A DNA stretch of 64,000 nucleotides from Jeongeupia chitinilytica (GTDB lineage: Bacteria; Pseudomonadota; Gammaproteobacteria; Burkholderiales; Chitinibacteraceae): NCBI RefSeq assembly GCF_014652315.1, contig NZ_BMYO01000009.1, positions 62,001 to 126,000 on the forward strand, written 5' to 3'. The notes below the pieces were generated by a model, which worked only from the letters and a program-made list of their open reading frames with translations, did no database searches and had not been told where the DNA came from. Below, piece after piece: positions 16,849 through 25,296 of this stretch. How positions within the stretch are numbered: position 1 is the first letter of the stretch; the number at the start of each line of letters is the position of its first letter. The translations under genes were made by a program, and so were the position numbers.

Positions 16849-17511
16849 ATGACCCGGCAGACGCTGTCGCTCGACCCGGCACTGGCCGGCTATGTCACCG
16901 CAATGCAGCGCGAGCCGGCGCCGCTGGCCCGGCTGCGCGAGGCCACGTCCGGACACCGGTTGGCCAAGATGCAACTCGCCCCCGAACAGGGGCAATTGCT
17001 GATGCTGCTGTTGCAGCTGATCGGTGCACGCCGCTATCTCGAAGTCGGCACCTTCACCGGCTACAGCGCGCTTGCCGCGGCACTGGCGATGGGCGAAGCC
17101 GGACATGTCACCGCCTGCGATGTCAGCGACACCTTCACGCGCATCGCCCGCACGCACTGGGAGGCCGCCGGCGTCGCCGGACGGATCGAGCTGGTGCTGC
17201 AGCCGGCACTGCGCACGCTCGACGCGCTGCTGGCGGACGGCCAGGCCGGGCAATTCGACTGCATGCTGATCGACGCCGACAAGCCCGCGTATCCGGACTA
17301 CTACGCGCGTGCGCTGCAGCTGGTGCGACCCGGCGGGCTGATCCTGCTCGACAACATGCTGCTCGGTGGCGACGTGGTCACGGTGCGCGACGACGAAGCG
17401 CCGGGCGCGGGCGTCATCCGCGACCTCAACACCGCGCTGCGCGACGACGAACGCGTTTCCCACGCCTTCCTGCCGCTCGGTGACGGACTGATCGTCCTGA
17501 TGCGGCGCTGA
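16849..17511 (+). CDS. Class I SAM-dependent O-methyltransferase
   Basis: A 220-residue member of the catechol/caffeoyl-CoA O-methyltransferase family. Motifs are YLEVGTFTGYSALAAALAMG (SAM-binding motif I), ITACDVS-type acidic end (HVTACDVSDTFTRIARTHW), FDCMLIDADKPAYPDYYARA (metal-binding Asp) and LILLDNMLLGGDV. Such enzymes methylate hydroxyls of small aromatic molecules with a divalent metal. It follows ptsI by 10 nt, but nothing else links it to the PTS. The substrate is not known. Confidence 0.88.
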   Translation: MTRQTLSLDPALAGYVTAMQREPAPLARLREATSGHRLAKMQLAPEQGQLLMLLLQLIGARRYLEVGTFTGYSALAAALAMGEAGHVTACDVSDTFTRIARTHWEAAGVAGRIELVLQPALRTLDALLADGQAGQFDCMLIDADKPAYPDYYARALQLVRPGGLILLDNMLLGGDVVTVRDDEAPGAGVIRDLNTALRDDERVSHAFLPLGDGLIVLMRR

Positions 17512-17604
17512 CGGCTTGATGCAAAGCAATAGGTAGTTTGCCCCGGCTGCCAGTCGTCGCGGACCGCCCTATCATGCAGTCAGCTCACTCCCGCGAGTCC
17601 GGTC

Positions 17605-18252
17605 ATGCAGTTGCACTGGCAGTTCTTCTTCGGCGCGCTGATCAGCCTGGTCACGATGACCAATCCGCTGTCGAAAATCCCGATGTTCATTTCGCTGACG
17701 CAGAACATGAGCGAACCGCGCCGCCAGCACCAGGCCATCCGCGCCAGCTGGATCGCCTTCCTGATCATGACGGTGTGCCTGATCGCCGGCAACGTCATCC
17801 TCTCGGTCTTCGGCATCTCCTACGGCGCGCTGCGGGTTGCCGGCGGCATCGTCATCGGCCTGCTCGGATACCGGATGCTCTACCACCTGCAGGACCCGGG
17901 CATGGCACCCAAAGCGGCCGGGACGCGCAACCGCAACGACTACGCCTTCTTCCCGCTGGCGATGCCGGCGATCGCCGGCCCGGGGACGATCGCCGTCGTC
18001 ATCGGCCTGTCGACCGAAATCGTCGAAAAACCGACATTGACCGGCAAGGCGGTGACGTTCGCGCTGACGCTGGCCGCGATCGCGGTCTCCAGCCTGGTGA
18101 TGTGGATGACGCTGCGCTCGTCGACGATGATTTCCGAGCGGCTGGGCCGCTCCGGCCAGGAGGTGATGGCCCGGCTGATGGGGTTCGTGCTGATCTGCGT
18201 CGGCATCCAGTTCATCGGTTCGGGGGTACGCACCTTCATCGCCGGCAGCTGA
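17605..18252 (+). CDS. MarC-family inner membrane protein
   Basis: A 215-residue polytopic protein with six hydrophobic segments. The opening LVTMTNPLSKIPMFISLT, the GISYGALRVAGGIVIGLLGY segment and FPLAMPAIAGPGTIAVVIG are the repeated MarC signatures. The family is related in fold to LysE-type exporters; the old link to multiple antibiotic resistance was not sustained, so no transport substrate is assigned. Its stop codon is three bases before the structured repeat at 18255. Confidence 0.9.
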   Translation: MQLHWQFFFGALISLVTMTNPLSKIPMFISLTQNMSEPRRQHQAIRASWIAFLIMTVCLIAGNVILSVFGISYGALRVAGGIVIGLLGYRMLYHLQDPGMAPKAAGTRNRNDYAFFPLAMPAIAGPGTIAVVIGLSTEIVEKPTLTGKAVTFALTLAAIAVSSLVMWMTLRSSTMISERLGRSGQEVMARLMGFVLICVGIQFIGSGVRTFIAGS

Positions 18253-18254
18253 AA

Positions 18255-18418
18255 TCCAGTTCATTCGGTGGCTACGCCTGCACATTTTGCCGCCGTCCGG
18301 CGCTCGGAACCCCGCAAGGGGCTACCTTCGGGTCGTCCTCATGGACCACATGTCCATTCCGGTTCCTGCGCTTCGGGCGACGGCAAACTGCTTTGGCTCG
18401 CTCACCGACTGAAACGGA
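18255..18418. repeat. Structured dispersed repeat, copy A (with closing stem)
   Basis: This is the longest copy of a repeat also found at 35302-35419 (reverse strand) and 36943-37060. The shared core includes GTCCATTCCGGTTCCTGCG and a hairpin ATGGAC-N5-GTCCAT, then TTTGGCTCGCTC. The unit 18266-18407 is 142 nt because of an extra segment of about 24 nt (around 18312-18336). Its ends pair: CGGTG/CACCG, then TTCA/TGAA, then TCC/GGA, separated by symmetrical 2x2 internal loops. It fills nearly the whole gap between the converging marC and patatin-like genes. Confidence 0.85.
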
Positions 18419-18427
18419 TCAGGCGCT

Positions 18428-19579
18428 TCAGGCGCGCAAGTGCTGCTCGGCCGCCTGCCGCGTGACGCGCTGGCCATCGCCTTCGACATCGGCCAGCGTC
18501 CAGTCCTCCGGCAACGACGGCACGCTGTCGTCGTAATCGATACCCAGCCGCACCGCATGCTCCCGGCAGAAGCCCAGCCCGGCGTCGAAGCCGATGCGGA
18601 ACAGTGTGTGCATGTTCGAATACGACCAGTCGAACATCCGCTCCCAGCGTTCGGCCGGCAGATCCGGCGACAACAGCGGCACCCGCAGCAGCGCGCGCTT
18701 CTCGCTGCCGTCGGCATTGCGGTTGTGCACCAGTTCGAACAGCTTCAGGTCGTCCTTGGCGATTTCGGTCAGCGGCGTGATGATCGACATCACCCAGGCG
18801 TCGTAGAGGTCGCGCGGTGCGCGCAGCAGCCGGTCGGCCCCGAGCACGTCGAACACGACGATGGTGTCGATGTCCGGATCGCTGGCGTCGTCGCCGATCA
18901 GCGCCTTGAAATTCAGCGTGTCGAGCGCCGCACCTTCGATATAGCGTTCACCGTCGATTTCGGTCGGCGGATACAGGAAGGGAAAGGACAGCGCAGCGCG
19001 GAAATGCGCCACGTCGATCTCCTGACCGCGCCATTGCGCCATCTCGTGCCGGTCGACGTTGTAAGCATTCAGGTAGATCGGCTTTTCATACGAGCGCAAG
19101 CGGTTGAAATCGACGACATCCTCGACGAAGGGCACGTGCGCGCACAGGCCCAGACTGTCGGCGCTCAGATCGCTCGGCGTCGCCGTCGCCCACAGCAGTT
19201 GCTGCCAGTCGCTCCAGAGCCGGAAACCCGGACTGACGTCGGCCATCCGCTCGACCATCTGCGCATACGGCGAGGCCTTCAATCCCTCGCGGAACAGTTC
19301 GGCGAGCTGGCCCGGCTTGTTGAAGACCTTGAAGTTGACCGGAAAAGCGCGGTACAGCGCATCGGAAATGCCCATCTCGACCATGCCCGCGAGCGCGGCG
19401 ATCGGCGAGGCCGCTTTGGGCGCAGCGTACAGCAGACCGACCAGCGCGCCGGCACCCGAGGTCGAGATCACGTCGAAACCGACCCGCTGCCGCAGCATCG
19501 CGCACAGCGCGCCGGCCATCAGCGGCATGTTCGGTGCGCCGCCACCGATCACCAGCGCCGTCTTGTTTGCTTTTGTCAT
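18428..19579 (-). CDS. Patatin-like phospholipase-family protein with atypical active-site motifs
   Basis: A 383-residue patatin-fold protein. The Gly-rich oxyanion loop IGGGAPNMPLMAGAL is at the start, and the nucleophile-elbow region reads FDVISTSGAGALVGLLY (about residues 35-51). Canonical patatins have GxSxG, usually GTSAGA; aligned on AGA, the serine here sits one position early and glycine takes the usual nucleophile site. The later Asp motif DG[GA] is replaced by EGA (RYIEGAALDTLNF). So hydrolase activity is uncertain, although the fold assignment is good. ATG 19579 has GAGGAGAGGCAGC upstream. Confidence 0.8.
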   Translation of the reverse strand: MTKANKTALVIGGGAPNMPLMAGALCAMLRQRVGFDVISTSGAGALVGLLYAAPKAASPIAALAGMVEMGISDALYRAFPVNFKVFNKPGQLAELFREGLKASPYAQMVERMADVSPGFRLWSDWQQLLWATATPSDLSADSLGLCAHVPFVEDVVDFNRLRSYEKPIYLNAYNVDRHEMAQWRGQEIDVAHFRAALSFPFLYPPTEIDGERYIEGAALDTLNFKALIGDDASDPDIDTIVVFDVLGADRLLRAPRDLYDAWVMSIITPLTEIAKDDLKLFELVHNRNADGSEKRALLRVPLLSPDLPAERWERMFDWSYSNMHTLFRIGFDAGLGFCREHAVRLGIDYDDSVPSLPEDWTLADVEGDGQRVTRQAAEQHLRA

Positions 19580-19703
19580 GCTGCCTCTCCTCTGAACAAG
19601 GAAGACAGCATAACGCGTTCGTCGACCGGACAGACGGCGGTCGCTCCGACCGTGGCGGCTCAGTCACATCAGTCAGCAATACAGCATGCAGGGCATGCGA
19701 ACA

Positions 19704-19793
19704 AAATCCGGCGCAGCGGTACAGGCAAGGCGTGCGAAGCGCAGACAGTACAACCAGGTACGGCAAGCAAGCACAACGCAGCCAGCAGGATTT
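19704..19793. repeat. REP-like palindromic intergenic element
   Basis: A 90-nt element bounded by AAATCC (19704-19709) and GGATTT (19788-19793), which are perfect complements. An inner pair, GTAC/GTAC, surrounds the sequence AACCAG. Repetitive CAAGG/GCAAGC units between them recall short interspersed palindromes of many proteobacteria. It lies in the gap before the patatin-like gene (leftward) and after the acyltransferase stop. Only one copy is seen in this window. Confidence 0.45.
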
Positions 19794-19831
19794 GCGCCCG
19801 GCAGGAAGTGCCCTTGGGGCATTCGTTGCGC

Positions 19832-20749
19832 TCAGTCCTGCGGGCCCTTGCGGCCGTACAGGTCGGGCTCGCCGCGCGGCCGGGTCTTGAAGCGCCGGTG
19901 CAGCCAGTAGTACTGCGCCGGGAAGTCGCGGATGCGCTGCTCGATGAAGGCGTTCATCCGGCGGGTATCGGCCTCGACATCGTCACCGGGATAATCGGTC
20001 CAGGCCGGGTAATAACGCGTGACGAAATGATTGCCTTCGAGCGTGGTCACCATCGGCACGACCACAGCCTTGCCGAGCTGCGCCAGTCGCGGCAGGCCCG
20101 GGACCGTCGCGGTCTGGATGCCGAAGAACGGCACGAAGATCGACTCCTTGCGGCCGAGATCCTGGTCCGGCAGGTAGTACAGCGGCGCGCCCTGCTTCAG
20201 CGCCTTGACGATGGGCCGGATGCCGTCGTTGCGACGGATCAGGAGCGGCGCACCGAAACGCGACCGCCCCAGCCGCAGCAGCTGGTCGAACGGATTGTCG
20301 TGCGTCGACGTATAGACGCTGGCCCCCCAGTGGTCCGCGGTGTGCAGGATGCCGCCGTAGTCGAGCCCCAGAAAGTGCGGCGCCAGCAGGATCACCGGCT
20401 GGTCCTTCACCGCCAGATAGTGCTCGTAACCCTCGCGCCGGACCAGATTGCGGACCAGCTTTTCCGGGCCGAACCAGAGCTTGCCGTAGGCCAGCAGGCA
20501 GGTACAGAACACCCGGTAGTGCTCGCGCAGCGTGGCGCGACGGCGCGCTTCCGGCCAGTCCGGGAAGCACAGGCGCAGGTTGATCAGCCCGACCTTGCGC
20601 CGGCCCGGGATCAGCCAGTACATCAGTTCGCCAAGCACGGCGCCCTTGAGACGGATCAGCGGCATCGGCAGCCAGCGCAGCAGCCAGAACAGTACCGCCA
20701 GCAATTTGGCGGGCAGCGACAGCGTGTGCCAGGTGGTCGGCTCGCTCAT
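19832..20749 (-). CDS. Lipid A biosynthesis acyltransferase (LpxL/HtrB family)
   Basis: A 305-residue inner-membrane acyltransferase that adds a secondary acyl chain to lipid A. It has one N-terminal membrane anchor (about 13-30) and the family's catalytic HX4D motif, His125-Asp130 in APHFLGLDYGG, plus YYLPDQDLGRKESIFVPFFG, which is the conserved substrate region. ATG 20749 overlaps the preceding paralogue's TGA (ATGA), so the two are translationally coupled. Which acyl position each enzyme serves cannot be told from sequence. Confidence 0.93.
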   Translation of the reverse strand: MSEPTTWHTLSLPAKLLAVLFWLLRWLPMPLIRLKGAVLGELMYWLIPGRRKVGLINLRLCFPDWPEARRRATLREHYRVFCTCLLAYGKLWFGPEKLVRNLVRREGYEHYLAVKDQPVILLAPHFLGLDYGGILHTADHWGASVYTSTHDNPFDQLLRLGRSRFGAPLLIRRNDGIRPIVKALKQGAPLYYLPDQDLGRKESIFVPFFGIQTATVPGLPRLAQLGKAVVVPMVTTLEGNHFVTRYYPAWTDYPGDDVEADTRRMNAFIEQRIRDFPAQYYWLHRRFKTRPRGEPDLYGRKGPQD

Positions 20750-21621
20750 GCGTTCTCCTCTCCCGGCTTCGGCGCACCTGCCGGCCGCTTGTAGCGGTTG
20801 TAGCTCCACAGGTATTGCGCCGGCGCACGCGCGATCAGGTCCTCGATCGCCGCGTTGACGGTGGTCGCATCCGCAACCGGTTCACCGCTCAGTGCCGGCA
20901 ACGGCACGACATGCATGCGGTAGCCGCGCCCCCAGGTCAGCCGTTCGGCAAAACACATCAGCACCGTGGCATCGAACTGGCGCGCCAGCTTCGGCAACAG
21001 GGTCATCGTGTACGCCGGCTGGCCGAAGAACGGCGCCCACACGCCGTCACCGGCGCCCGGCGCCTGATCAGGCAGCATGTACGCGGTCTGGCCGGCCTTG
21101 AGCGTCTTCAGCAGCAGCCGCACGCCCTTGGCGTTGGCCGGCGCGGCCAGGCCGTTCTCCCGGTCGCGCGATGCCAGCATCAAGGGTTCGAGCACCTTGA
21201 TCTTCGGTGGACGGTACAAGGCGGCGAGCTGGCGCGGGATGCGCATTGCCAGATGGATGCCGCAGGCCTCGATCGCGCCCAGATGGGGCGAAACGAACAG
21301 GATGGGCTTGGGATTTGCGAGCGCGGTCTCGACATGGTCCCAGCCGCGGCGCTCGACCACCAGCTGCGCAACCTTCTCGGCCGGCCGCAACCAGTGCACC
21401 AGCATCTCGGCGCCGGCCATGCCGTGCTGCACAATACTTGACCGAAGTAATCGGTTATAATGTCTGTCATTTTTCGAAAGCCCGGACTGGCGCAGGTTTT
21501 CCGCCAGTCGCCGCCGGTACGTCGAATCCGCCGCCCAGGCCAGCCAGCCGGCCACCATGCCGATGCCGTGAAAAAACCACAAAGGCAGCCAGGCAAGAGG
21601 GCGAAGCAATTTCAGCAGCAT
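20746..21621 (-). CDS. Lipid A biosynthesis acyltransferase, second paralogue
   Basis: A 291-residue LpxL/LpxM-family protein. It has a membrane anchor near the N-terminus (WLPLWFFHGIGMVAGWLAW), the catalytic motif in the HX4E form (His113-Glu118, SPHLGAIEACG) and the family block AYMLPDQAPGAGDGVWAPFF. It is first in a two-gene operon, overlapping the other acyltransferase by 4 nt. ATG 21621 was chosen over an in-frame start nine codons upstream because it begins the membrane anchor; neither has a strong ribosome binding site. The 5' end of the gene lies within about 80 nt of divergent metK. Confidence 0.92.
   Translation of the reverse strand: MLLKLLRPLAWLPLWFFHGIGMVAGWLAWAADSTYRRRLAENLRQSGLSKNDRHYNRLLRSSIVQHGMAGAEMLVHWLRPAEKVAQLVVERRGWDHVETALANPKPILFVSPHLGAIEACGIHLAMRIPRQLAALYRPPKIKVLEPLMLASRDRENGLAAPANAKGVRLLLKTLKAGQTAYMLPDQAPGAGDGVWAPFFGQPAYTMTLLPKLARQFDATVLMCFAERLTWGRGYRMHVVPLPALSGEPVADATTVNAAIEDLIARAPAQYLWSYNRYKRPAGAPKPGEENA
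21456..21461 (+). promoter_or_regulatory. Possible -10 element for metK inside the divergent acyltransferase gene
   Basis: An exact TATAAT on the metK strand lies 240 nt before the metK start, within the beginning of the oppositely oriented acyltransferase gene. A TTGACC is present but only 12 nt upstream, too close for a normal -35. If used, it would create a long metK leader. Confidence 0.3.
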
Positions 21622-21701
21622 GTAATGTCCATTGATGATCTGCAGCAACGATTTTATCGGCTTTGCTGCATGCCCGACATGACTTAGGAGCCCAGAGGCC
21701 C

Positions 21702-22868
21702 ATGAAAGAATTCCTGTTTACATCCGAATCGGTCTCTGAAGGCCATCCCGATAAGGTCGCCGACCAGATCTCCGACTCGATCCTCGACGCGATCCTGACG
21801 CAGGACAAGCACGCCCGTGTCGCCGCCGAAACGCTGGTCAACACCGGCCTCGTCGTGCTCGCCGGCGAGATCACCACCACCGCCAATATCGACTACATCC
21901 AGATCGCGCGCGACACGATCAAGCGCATCGGCTACGACCACAGCGACATCGGCTTCGACTACAAGACCTGCGCCGTGCTGGTGGCCTACGACAAGCAGAG
22001 CCCGGACATCGCCCAGGGTGTCGACGAGGGGGCCGGCCTCGACCTGGACCAGGGTGCCGGCGACCAGGGCCTGATGTTCGGTTACGCCTGCGACGAAACA
22101 CCGCAGCTGATGCCTGCGTCGATCTACTACGCGCACCGTCTGGTACAGCGCCAGTCCGAACTGCGCAAGGACGGCCGCCTGCCGTGGCTGCGCCCGGACG
22201 CCAAGTCGCAGGTCACGCTGAAGTACGACGCGGAAACCGGTGCCGTCATCGGCGTCGACACCATCGTGCTGTCGACCCAGCATCACCCGGATGTCTCGCA
22301 CGCCCAGCTGTCCGAAGCCGTGATCGAGGAAATCATCAAGCCGGTGATGCCGTCCGAGTGGCTGCAGAACCCGAAGTACCTCGTCAACCCGACCGGCCGT
22401 TTCGTCATCGGCGGCCCGATGGGTGACTGCGGCCTGACCGGCCGCAAGATCATCGTCGACACCTACGGCGGCGCAGCACCGCACGGCGGTGGCGCGTTCT
22501 CCGGCAAGGATCCGTCCAAGGTCGACCGCTCGGCCGCCTACGCCGGCCGCTACGTCGCGAAGAACATCGTCGCCGCCGGCATTGCCAAGCAGTGCATGGT
22601 GCAGGTGTCGTACGCGATCGGCGTTTCGAAGCCGGTGTCGATCATGGTCGATACCTGGGGCACGTCGAAGCTGTCGAACGAGCAGATCGTCAAACTGATC
22701 GAGCGCCACTTCGACCTGCGCCCGAAGGGCATCGTGCAGATGCTCGACCTGCTGCGCCCGGTGTACACCCGTACGGCCGCCTACGGCCACTTCGGCCGCG
22801 AAGAGCCGGACTTCACCTGGGAACGCACCGACAAGGCCGAAGCCCTGCGCGCCGACGCCGGTCTCTGA
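21702..22868 (+). CDS. metK: S-adenosylmethionine synthetase
   Basis: A 388-residue enzyme forming SAM from methionine and ATP, cytoplasmic and tetrameric. Signatures are TSESVSEGHPDKVADQISDS at the start (ATP-binding His in EGHPDK), GEITTTANIDY, GAGDQGLMFGYACDET and GGGAFSGKDPSKVDRSAAYA (phosphate-binding loop). The start is ATG 21702 with TAGGAG and AGAGG upstream; an upstream in-frame frame is not conserved. No SAM riboswitch was recognised in front of it. It ends at a strong terminator. Confidence 0.98.
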   Translation: MKEFLFTSESVSEGHPDKVADQISDSILDAILTQDKHARVAAETLVNTGLVVLAGEITTTANIDYIQIARDTIKRIGYDHSDIGFDYKTCAVLVAYDKQSPDIAQGVDEGAGLDLDQGAGDQGLMFGYACDETPQLMPASIYYAHRLVQRQSELRKDGRLPWLRPDAKSQVTLKYDAETGAVIGVDTIVLSTQHHPDVSHAQLSEAVIEEIIKPVMPSEWLQNPKYLVNPTGRFVIGGPMGDCGLTGRKIIVDTYGGAAPHGGGAFSGKDPSKVDRSAAYAGRYVAKNIVAAGIAKQCMVQVSYAIGVSKPVSIMVDTWGTSKLSNEQIVKLIERHFDLRPKGIVQMLDLLRPVYTRTAAYGHFGREEPDFTWERTDKAEALRADAGL

Positions 22869-22886
22869 TCCGGTCTCTGCCCCAGC

Positions 22887-22916
22887 AAAACGGGATGGCA
22901 ACGCCATCCCGTTTTT
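22887..22916. terminator. Rho-independent terminator after metK
   Basis: The sequence AAAACGGGATGGC-AAC-GCCATCCCGTTTTT is a 13-bp hairpin with a T-tract, 19 nt after the metK stop codon. Confidence 0.92.
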
Positions 22917-22996
22917 GCATCCGCTTGCGCAAGCGCGATCAGGCAGGCTGATCGTCGCGGGTCCACGATGGCGCATCCCGCCCGCCGAGTGCCGCG

Positions 22997-24358
22997 ATGC
23001 CACACCACCTCCTCTACCCGCTTTCCCCGGTACTGGCGCTGCTTGCCGCCACGGGCAGCGGTCTGGCCATCCGCCGGGCATGGGGACTTCGTCCCGTCGT
23101 CTGGCTCGGCTGGTGCGCACCGGTCCCCTTGCTGCTGTTGCTGCCGTGGCTCGATCCGTGGACGCTGACGCTTGCCGGCCTGCTGACCGGCTTGATCGGT
23201 TACGGCGGCCATCTCCGGTTTTTCCGGCTGGTCCTGCCCGCACGTGCGGTTGCGACGACCTGGCTGGTGCTGGCCGCCGGTCTGGCCCTGCTGTGCTGGA
23301 TCACCCGGGGACTCGCCGCCGCACTGCCTCCACCGCTGGCGGTCTTCGCCTGGCCGCTGGCGCTCGTGTCGCTCGAAGCGGTGATTGCACGCGTCTCGCC
23401 TCACGGCGACGCACTGACGCTGGCGACCAGTCAGGCTGCTGCCACCCCCTTGCTGCAGATCGCCGCGCTGTCCGGCCTGCATGGCGTCGTGTTCACGCTG
23501 GGGCTCGGCTCGGCCTGGCTGGTCGAGGTGCTGCGGGTGCTCTGCCTTGGCGCGACGCCGACGGGGCTGCTCCTGTCGTCGGCCACTCTGGCCGCTCTCG
23601 CTGGTTACGGGATCGCCCGCTTGCGCCGCGCCTCGCCGCAGCAAGCACCCGCGGTCACCCTGTTGGCCAGCGACGCCGACGATGCACGGATGCTGGACTC
23701 CTACACTTCTGCGATTACCGGTATGCCGGCACACGGTCTGGTCGTACTCCCTGAAAAACGGTTTGCGGCAACCGGCGAGGTCGACCGGATCTTGCTCGCC
23801 CTCGCTGCAGATCGTCACAGCGTCATCGTCGCCGGGCTTGAAGCATCGGACGGTCACCGGACTCGCAACATTGCCCGCGTCTATACCGCCGACGGGCAGG
23901 TCCGCGATTACGCCAAGCGCTTTCTGGTTCCGGGGCTCGAAGACGGAGTGCACCCCGGTAGCACGCCCCTGATCACCGGCAACGGCATCGCACTGGCGGT
24001 CTGCCGTGACGTCTTCTTTGCCGCCAGCACCCGCAGCTACGCGCCACCGACCGCAAGAATGCTGGTCGTGCCGGCCTGGGACTTCGATGTCGACGCCTGG
24101 GTGCGTGCGCGCCTCGCGGTGCTGCGCGGGATCGAATGCGGCTTGCCGGTACTGCGCAGCGCCCGCAACGGCCTGCTGACGATCAGCGATCCGTACGGCC
24201 GCATCGTGGCCGAAACCGCCAGCACGGCGGCGATCACGTCGGTCTCGGCACCGCTGCCTGCGGCCCTGCCCGCCCCGACCCTGTATACGCGCGGCGGACG
24301 GCATTTCGACCTGCTCTGCCTGACGCTTACCGTCGGGTTGCTGGCATCGTTGCTGTAG
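22997..24358 (+). CDS. Lnt-like membrane nitrilase-superfamily protein
   Basis: A 453-residue protein resembling apolipoprotein N-acyltransferase but about 60 residues shorter. Six or so N-terminal hydrophobic segments (to about residue 205) precede a nitrilase domain. The catalytic triad appears intact: Glu253 in VVLPEKRFA, Lys307 in YAKRFLVPGLE and Cys336 in LAVCRDVFF. The block RARLAVLRGIECGLPVLRS matches the conserved Lnt region after the active site. It may N-acylate lipoproteins or another amine; the true lnt normally sits near the corC/ybeX genes and is not in this window. No strong ribosome binding site precedes ATG 22997. Its 3' end overlaps the converging CDF gene by 32 nt. Confidence 0.72.
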   Translation: MPHHLLYPLSPVLALLAATGSGLAIRRAWGLRPVVWLGWCAPVPLLLLLPWLDPWTLTLAGLLTGLIGYGGHLRFFRLVLPARAVATTWLVLAAGLALLCWITRGLAAALPPPLAVFAWPLALVSLEAVIARVSPHGDALTLATSQAAATPLLQIAALSGLHGVVFTLGLGSAWLVEVLRVLCLGATPTGLLLSSATLAALAGYGIARLRRASPQQAPAVTLLASDADDARMLDSYTSAITGMPAHGLVVLPEKRFAATGEVDRILLALAADRHSVIVAGLEASDGHRTRNIARVYTADGQVRDYAKRFLVPGLEDGVHPGSTPLITGNGIALAVCRDVFFAASTRSYAPPTARMLVVPAWDFDVDAWVRARLAVLRGIECGLPVLRSARNGLLTISDPYGRIVAETASTAAITSVSAPLPAALPAPTLYTRGGRHFDLLCLTLTVGLLASLL

Positions 24359-25253
24359 CCGGTCCGGCCGGATCGACATGGGTCATCACGTCGAGCACCG
24401 GCAGCGCCGCCATGATCCGCTCGCGCGCGGCAACGGCGATCGCATGGCCGGCACTGACGCTGATCGACCCGTCGATCTCGAGGTGCACGTCGACGAGGAT
24501 CATGTCACCCATCTTGCGCGTGCGCAGATCGTGCACGCCCTGCACCCCGGGCGTCGCGGCGGCGATGGCGCGGATCCGCTCGATGTCGCCGGCGTCGGCG
24601 GCGTGGTCCATCAGCTCGTGCAGCGACCGCCACGCGAACGTCCAGCCCATCCGGCCGACCATGAAACCGACGATCAGCGCAGCGATCGGGTCGAGCAGCT
24701 TCAGGCCCGCCAGATTGCCGACGATGCCGATCGCGACGACCAGCGATGACGCCGCGTCCGAGCGCGCATGCCAGGCGTTGGCGGCCAGCAGGCTCGAACG
24801 CACCCGCTGAGCCACGGCGAGCATGTAGCGGAACAGCAGCTCCTTGGCTGCGAGCGCCCCCAGCGCGACCCACAGCGCGACCAGATGCACCTGCGGAATC
24901 AGTGCCGGCGTCTGCAGCTTTTGCAGCGCCGACCAGAGCATGCCGGCACCGACCGCGAGCAGGATCGCGCCGATGACAAAGGATGCGGCGTTTTCATAGC
25001 GCTGGTGGCCGTACTGATGGTCGGCATCGGGCGCCTTGCCGCTGTAACGGTTGGCGAACAGCACGACGAAGTCGGACACGAGGTCCGACAGCGAGTGCAG
25101 GCCGTCGGCAATCAGCGCCTGCGAATGCGCGAACACGCCGACCACGATCTGGACAAGACTCAGGCCGATGTTGACGACGACGCTGGCCAGCGTGCTGCGG
25201 CGCGCAGCCTGCGAGGCGGCTTCGGTCGGGAGAGGGGACGCGCTGACGTTCAT
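24327..25253 (-). CDS. Cation diffusion facilitator (CDF) efflux protein
   Basis: A 308-residue CDF transporter, H+ antiporter for Zn2+, Fe2+, Mn2+ or similar metals. The metal-site motifs are present on helix II (ADGLHSLSDLVSD, HxxxD) and helix V (NAWHARSDAASS, HxxxD). The cytoplasmic C-terminal domain has GVQGVHDLRTRKMGD and VDVHLEIDGS. The start ATG 25253 gives the usual short N-terminus. HxxxD at both sites favours transport of Zn2+/Fe2+-like ions but is not decisive. It converges on the Lnt-like gene and is separated by 43 nt from the speD stop upstream. Confidence 0.92.
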   Translation of the reverse strand: MNVSASPLPTEAASQAARRSTLASVVVNIGLSLVQIVVGVFAHSQALIADGLHSLSDLVSDFVVLFANRYSGKAPDADHQYGHQRYENAASFVIGAILLAVGAGMLWSALQKLQTPALIPQVHLVALWVALGALAAKELLFRYMLAVAQRVRSSLLAANAWHARSDAASSLVVAIGIVGNLAGLKLLDPIAALIVGFMVGRMGWTFAWRSLHELMDHAADAGDIERIRAIAAATPGVQGVHDLRTRKMGDMILVDVHLEIDGSISVSAGHAIAVAARERIMAALPVLDVMTHVDPAGPATATMPATRR

Positions 25254-25296
25254 GCCGACATTATCCGTCGTGGCGGCGAAACCGCCACGACCGGGA

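Noticed and set aside
18440..20794. A 784-codon + strand frame over the patatin-like and acyltransferase genes
   Set aside because: Antisense to conserved genes, no recognised domain, biased composition.
21622..21701. SAM-sensing riboswitch before metK
   Set aside because: The 80-nt leader lacks the conserved stems of known SAM riboswitch classes.
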